Source: Pseudomonas marincola (GTDB lineage: Bacteria; Pseudomonadota; Gammaproteobacteria; Pseudomonadales; Pseudomonadaceae). Taken from it: DNA of 64,000 nucleotides. The DNA is taken from positions 124,001-188,000 of the forward strand of contig NZ_FPBC01000008.1 of the NCBI RefSeq assembly GCF_900116605.1, read 5' to 3'. Both the position numbers and the translations under genes were made by a program. Below, piece by piece: positions 59,265 to 64,000 of the stretch. Every line of letters starts with the position of its first letter. Within the stretch, counting starts at the first letter, position 1. The notes under the pieces were generated by a model, which had not been told where the DNA came from, searched no databases, and saw only the letters and a list, made by a program, of their open reading frames with translations.

Positions 59265-59291
59265 GAAAACAAAAAGAAGAGAGTTTATTAC

Positions 59292-60239
<948 letters not shown>

Positions 60240-60315
60240 TCAACAATGGCCGGCGATAATAGCAGAACCGGCCTTTGCTGAACACCAATCGTCCCAATGC
60301 TCCTGATACATTTCA

Positions 60316-61518
60316 TTAATCGGCCTGACGACGCAGGAATGCCGGGATGTCCAGATAGTCCAGATCGTCCTGAGGATTGAGCTTAGCGGCTGTGGCCGCA
60401 CCGCTGTGGCTCTGACGCTGAACGGTCGGACGCTCGTAGTCCTTGTAGTTGACGGTGTGCTCATTACGCACCGGCGCAGGCGCTGGAGTTTGAGCGTTGT
60501 TCGACACTGGAGCGGTCGAGACCTGAACGGTGTTGTCGATAACCTTGACCGGCTTCTCGAGCTTGGCACCCAGACCAGTAGCCACTACGGTGACGTGCAG
60601 CTCATCACGCATGTCCGGATCGATCACGGTACCGACCTTGACGGTCGCGTGCTCGGATGCGAACTGCTCGATGATGTTACCCACGTCGGAGTACTCACCC
60701 AGCGACAGGTCAGGACCGGCGGTAATGTTAACCAGGATGCCACGGGCGCCCTGCAGGTTTACATCTTCCAGCAGCGGGTTGCGGATAGCCGCTTCAGTGG
60801 CTTCGCGAGCGCGGTTCGGGCCGCTTGCGCAACCTGTACCCATCATCGCCATGCCCATTTCGCTCATGACGGTTTTAACGTCGGCGAAGTCGACGTTGAT
60901 CATGCCCGGGCGCTTGATGATGTCGGAGATACCGCGCACGGCACCGGCGAGAACATCGTCAGCCTTGGCGAATGCCGACAGCAGGCTGGCGTCTTTGCCG
61001 AGGATGGTCAGCAGTTTTTCGTTAGGAATAGTGATCAGCGAGTCGACGCTTTCAGACAGGGCACGAATACCCTCGTCAGCGATCTGCATACGCTTGCGGC
61101 CTTCGAACGGGAACGGACGCGTTACCACGGCAACGGTCAGAATCCCCATTTCCTTGGCAACCTGAGCAATTACAGGCGCTGCACCGGTACCGGTACCGCC
61201 ACCCATGCCCGTGGTGATGAACACCATGTCGGAGCCTTGCAGGACTTCAGCTACACGCTCGCGGTCTTCCATTGCAGCCTGACGGCCGACTTCAGGATTG
61301 GCGCCAGCGCCCAGACCTTTGGTCACAGCGGTACCCAGTTGCAGAACAGTGCGCGCACCAATGTTCTTCAGGGCTTGTGCGTCAGTGTTGGCGCAGATGA
61401 ACTCGACGCCTTCAATGTTGCAAGTCGTCATGTGGTTGACTGCGTTACCGCCGCCACCGCCGACACCGATTACTTTAATGACCGCTGTTTGCGGGATGTT
61501 GTCTACGAGTTCGAACAT
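60316..61518 (-). CDS. ftsZ: Cell-division GTPase FtsZ
   Basis: The 400-residue tubulin homologue begins MFELVDNIPQTAVIKVIGVGGGGGNAVNHM and has the GTP-binding loop GGGTGTGAAPVIAQVAKE. Its T7 synergy loop region (NVDFADVKTVMSEMG) and a C-terminal tail ending DYLDIPAFLRRQAD, the conserved FtsA/ZipA-binding peptide, are present. It forms the division ring. The gene has a strong AAAGGAGAG ribosome-binding site. Confidence 0.98.
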   Translation of the reverse strand: MFELVDNIPQTAVIKVIGVGGGGGNAVNHMTTCNIEGVEFICANTDAQALKNIGARTVLQLGTAVTKGLGAGANPEVGRQAAMEDRERVAEVLQGSDMVFITTGMGGGTGTGAAPVIAQVAKEMGILTVAVVTRPFPFEGRKRMQIADEGIRALSESVDSLITIPNEKLLTILGKDASLLSAFAKADDVLAGAVRGISDIIKRPGMINVDFADVKTVMSEMGMAMMGTGCASGPNRAREATEAAIRNPLLEDVNLQGARGILVNITAGPDLSLGEYSDVGNIIEQFASEHATVKVGTVIDPDMRDELHVTVVATGLGAKLEKPVKVIDNTVQVSTAPVSNNAQTPAPAPVRNEHTVNYKDYERPTVQRQSHSGAATAAKLNPQDDLDYLDIPAFLRRQAD

Positions 61519-61574
61519 TTTCCCTCTCCTTTTTACTTTCTAGTTGTAACGCCTACTGCAGATGCGGTTTTACT

Positions 61575-62822
61575 TTAGAAATTTCCCTGGACCCAACGCT
61601 TGAAGCGCTCAAGTACAGGAGCCTTGGCCTCGTCGCTGTAACTGCCGATCGATGACATCGAGATGCCGTCGTGCTGCTTCTGCAGCCCGTACATCAACAA
61701 CCCCACACCGGTCGAATAAATCGGGTTGCGTACAACATCAGCAAGCCCTTTGACACTCAACGGCAAACCCAAACGAACCGGCATGTGGAAGATCTCTTCC
61801 GCCAACTCGACTGCGCCTTCCATCTTCGCGGTGCCACCGGTGAGAACGATCCCGGCTGGGATCAGATCCTCGTACCCGCTGCGCCGCAGCTCCGCCTGAA
61901 TGAGGGTGAACAGTTCGTCATAACGCGGCTCGACCACTTCAGCCAAAGACTGACGTGAAAGGTCGCGCGGCGGACGATCACCTACGCTCGGGACTTTGAT
62001 TGTTTCGCCCGCGCCGGCCAGCTTGGCCAATGCGCAGGCGTAACGAATTTTGATTTCTTCGGCGTACTGCGTAGGGGTACGCAGCGCCATGGCGATGTCG
62101 TTGGTGACTTGATCGCCGGCAATCGGAATCACCGCTGTGTGGCGAATTGCGCCTTCGGTGAAGATGCAGATATCGGTGGTGCCGCCGCCAATATCGACCA
62201 GGCAAACGCCCAGCTCTTTCTCGTCATCGGTCAGTACCGCGTAAGCCGAAGCCAGTTGCTCAAGGATGATGTCGTCAACCTCAAGGCCACAGCGGCGCAC
62301 GCACTTCTCGATGTTCTGCGCTGCATTCACTGCACAGGTAACAACGTGCACTTTGGCTTCGAGACGAACGCCACTCATGCCCAGCGGCTCGCGAACGCCT
62401 TCCTGGTTATCGATCACGTAATCCTGCGGCAACGTGTGCAGAACCCGCTGATCAGCAGGAATTGCAACGGCCTGAGCAGCGTCGAGTACGCGTTCGAGGT
62501 CGGCCTGGCTGACCTCACGATCACGGATGGCGACAATCCCGTGGGAGTTCAGGCTGCGGATATGGTTGCCGGCAACGCCGACAAACGCCGAGTGAATCCG
62601 GCAGCCTGCCATCAACTGGGCCTCCTCGATCGCACGCTGGATCGACTGCACGGTGGACTCAATGTTGACCACGACGCCCTTCTTCAGGCCGCGCGAGGGA
62701 TGAGTACCGATACCGACGATTTCCAGCTGGCCATCAGCCGCGACCTCACCCACCAGCGCCACTACTTTCGAAGTGCCGATGTCGAGAGCAACGATCATCT
62801 TTCCGCTCTGCACGTTTGCCAT
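61575..62822 (-). CDS. ftsA: Cell-division actin-like protein FtsA
   Basis: The 415-residue protein has the actin-type phosphate-binding motifs (MIVALDIGTSKVVALVG; CLVDIGGGTTDICIF; GIVLTGGTAKMEG) and a C-terminal amphipathic helix (VLERFKRWVQGNF) that ties FtsZ to the membrane. The ATG at 62822 gives MANVQSGK, the usual start; the frame to 62846 extends into ftsQ. It sits between ftsQ and ftsZ. Confidence 0.97.
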   Translation of the reverse strand: MANVQSGKMIVALDIGTSKVVALVGEVAADGQLEIVGIGTHPSRGLKKGVVVNIESTVQSIQRAIEEAQLMAGCRIHSAFVGVAGNHIRSLNSHGIVAIRDREVSQADLERVLDAAQAVAIPADQRVLHTLPQDYVIDNQEGVREPLGMSGVRLEAKVHVVTCAVNAAQNIEKCVRRCGLEVDDIILEQLASAYAVLTDDEKELGVCLVDIGGGTTDICIFTEGAIRHTAVIPIAGDQVTNDIAMALRTPTQYAEEIKIRYACALAKLAGAGETIKVPSVGDRPPRDLSRQSLAEVVEPRYDELFTLIQAELRRSGYEDLIPAGIVLTGGTAKMEGAVELAEEIFHMPVRLGLPLSVKGLADVVRNPIYSTGVGLLMYGLQKQHDGISMSSIGSYSDEAKAPVLERFKRWVQGNF

Positions 62823-62842
62823 TTGTCTTGCCTTCTCCTGAT

Positions 62843-63700
62843 TCACTGCACGACAGCAGTGTTAGCTGCCGTGATCACGGCCGGTTCACGCCACGCAACG
62901 GCCAGGCCGTTGGAGTAACGCAGATCGATCCGCGCAATATTCTCTATTTGGTCACTCAGCTTCTTGTCATAAATGGTCATGAAGCGGCGAATCTTGTCGA
63001 TCAGATGATCGCGGCCCAGCAGCATCTCGATGCCCTGACCCGTGGTTAAAAACCAGCTGCCACGATCACGCAGTTCAAGGCGCGCGACGGTAAAGCCAAT
63101 GGGGCGCAACATCTGGCTGAGCACTTGATACTGCTGCATCACTTTTTGCTGCGCCCGCTGCGGACCGTAAAGCTGCGGCAGGTGCTGATAATTCGCCAGC
63201 TCCTGCGGGGCAAACGACTGGCCCTGATTGTTCAACAGCGCGGCATCGCCCCAGCGAGCGATTGGCAGTTGTTCTTCGAGCTTGATCTGTACCTGGTCTG
63301 GCCATACGCGACGCACTTGTGCGCTGGCGATCCACGGCATGCTTTCAAGTTCGTGACGCATACCGACCAGATCCACGCTGAAGAAGCTCGCCGAAACAAA
63401 CGGGGCGATGCGCTCCTGCACCGACTGCTGGCTGATGTAGCTCAAGTCGCCATCAACACTGATTTTCAAAATCGGCTGATCGGCATACGGCAGCAAACGC
63501 AGCGAGGCTTCATACGCGCCAATCCCCAGCGCCAACAGCAGCAACGGCCAGGTCACGCTCTTGAGAAACTTGAAGCTCGGTTTCGGCAAGCGCTTGCTCA
63601 ACGGCTCCTTGGCCACCAAACGGCTGGCGCCGCGCTGCGCAGGCTTGGCACGCAAAGGTGCGCCATTGGTGCCTGGCTGATGACGAAGGATGGCGTTCAT
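62843..63700 (-). CDS. ftsQ: Cell-division protein FtsQ
   Basis: The 285-residue bitopic protein has a cytoplasmic N terminus, one membrane segment ([20 protein letters not shown], about residues 47–66) and a periplasmic POTRA plus beta domain ([45 protein letters not shown]). It joins the FtsBL complex to the divisome. The stop overlaps the region of the ftsA start, and its own start is 3 bp after the ddl stop. Confidence 0.95.
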   Translation of the reverse strand: MNAILRHQPGTNGAPLRAKPAQRGASRLVAKEPLSKRLPKPSFKFLKSVTWPLLLLALGIGAYEASLRLLPYADQPILKISVDGDLSYISQQSVQERIAPFVSASFFSVDLVGMRHELESMPWIASAQVRRVWPDQVQIKLEEQLPIARWGDAALLNNQGQSFAPQELANYQHLPQLYGPQRAQQKVMQQYQVLSQMLRPIGFTVARLELRDRGSWFLTTGQGIEMLLGRDHLIDKIRRFMTIYDKKLSDQIENIARIDLRYSNGLAVAWREPAVITAANTAVVQ

Positions 63701-63703
63701 GAC

Positions 63704-64000
<297 letters not shown>

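Noticed and set aside
60240..60569. 109-codon minus-strand frame at the end of ftsZ
   Set aside because: Out-of-frame shadow of the ftsZ C-terminal coding region with an Arg/Ser-rich product.
60406..61578. 390-codon open frame antisense to ftsZ
   Set aside because: It is a shadow of FtsZ and even includes the ftsZ upstream region.

Overview
The window is a chromosomal segment of a Pseudomonas-like gammaproteobacterium. The evidence is the protein families and a gene order that closely follows the argP–sodB–bifA … groEL–groES–fxsA … ampG … argJ–secA–lpxC–ftsZ–ftsA–ftsQ–ddl stretch of Pseudomonas aeruginosa (recalled from known genomes, not searched here). Nearly all of it is conserved core genome. 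The clear mobile insertion is a group II intron in the stop codon of groEL.

Layout. 1–8.5 kb: an ArsR-type regulator with an ene-reductase (xenB-like), a coiled-coil membrane protein, an NAD-dependent epimerase, a flavin disulfide oxidoreductase, divergent argP and ACT-domain/lysE genes, and sodB. 8.8–19.5 kb: the c-di-GMP phosphodiesterase bifA, a LemA/GIDE pair, a probably Fur-regulated imelysin locus (lipoprotein imelysin, di-haem lipoprotein, second imelysin, DUF1513 protein), and a chemoreceptor with a FliA-type promoter. 19.7–25.2 kb: a MexVW-like RND pump without an outer-membrane gene, a SAM methyltransferase and a small secreted protein. 25.5–30.8 kb: groES–groEL, with a 3.14-kb group II intron splitting the groEL termination codon. 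The intron carries a reverse transcriptase/maturase with an HNH domain and, unusually, a separate DUF2188 gene between the maturase and domain V. The groESL terminator lies just after the 3' splice site and an RpoH-type promoter precedes groES.

30.9–47.2 kb: fxsA, a HugZ-like protein, a short-chain dehydrogenase, three consecutive DUF481 outer-membrane paralogues, an alkyltransferase-like protein lacking the acceptor cysteine, ampG, an InaA-type kinase, an MscS channel, yajQ, a response regulator with a dead GGDEF domain, panE, a sensor kinase, a cobalamin adenosyltransferase, a pseudouridine synthase and dgkA. 47.2–50.9 kb: a second methyltransferase with an eroded SAM motif behind a near-consensus ColR box, then colS and colR, and a divergent PAP2 phosphatase. 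Together with dgkA and inaA this looks like an envelope-lipid stress module. 50.8–64 kb: an AEC transporter, a Nudix–ThiE fusion, a glutathione S-transferase, argJ, secA, an M23 peptidase, a DciA-like protein, lpxC and the division genes ftsZ, ftsA, ftsQ and the end of ddl.

Main points for a second look are the intron in the groEL stop codon and its DUF2188 passenger, the paralogous methyltransferase pair, the ColR and Fur sites, the FliA promoter, and the DUF481 triplet. No tRNA, rRNA, CRISPR array or prophage was seen.
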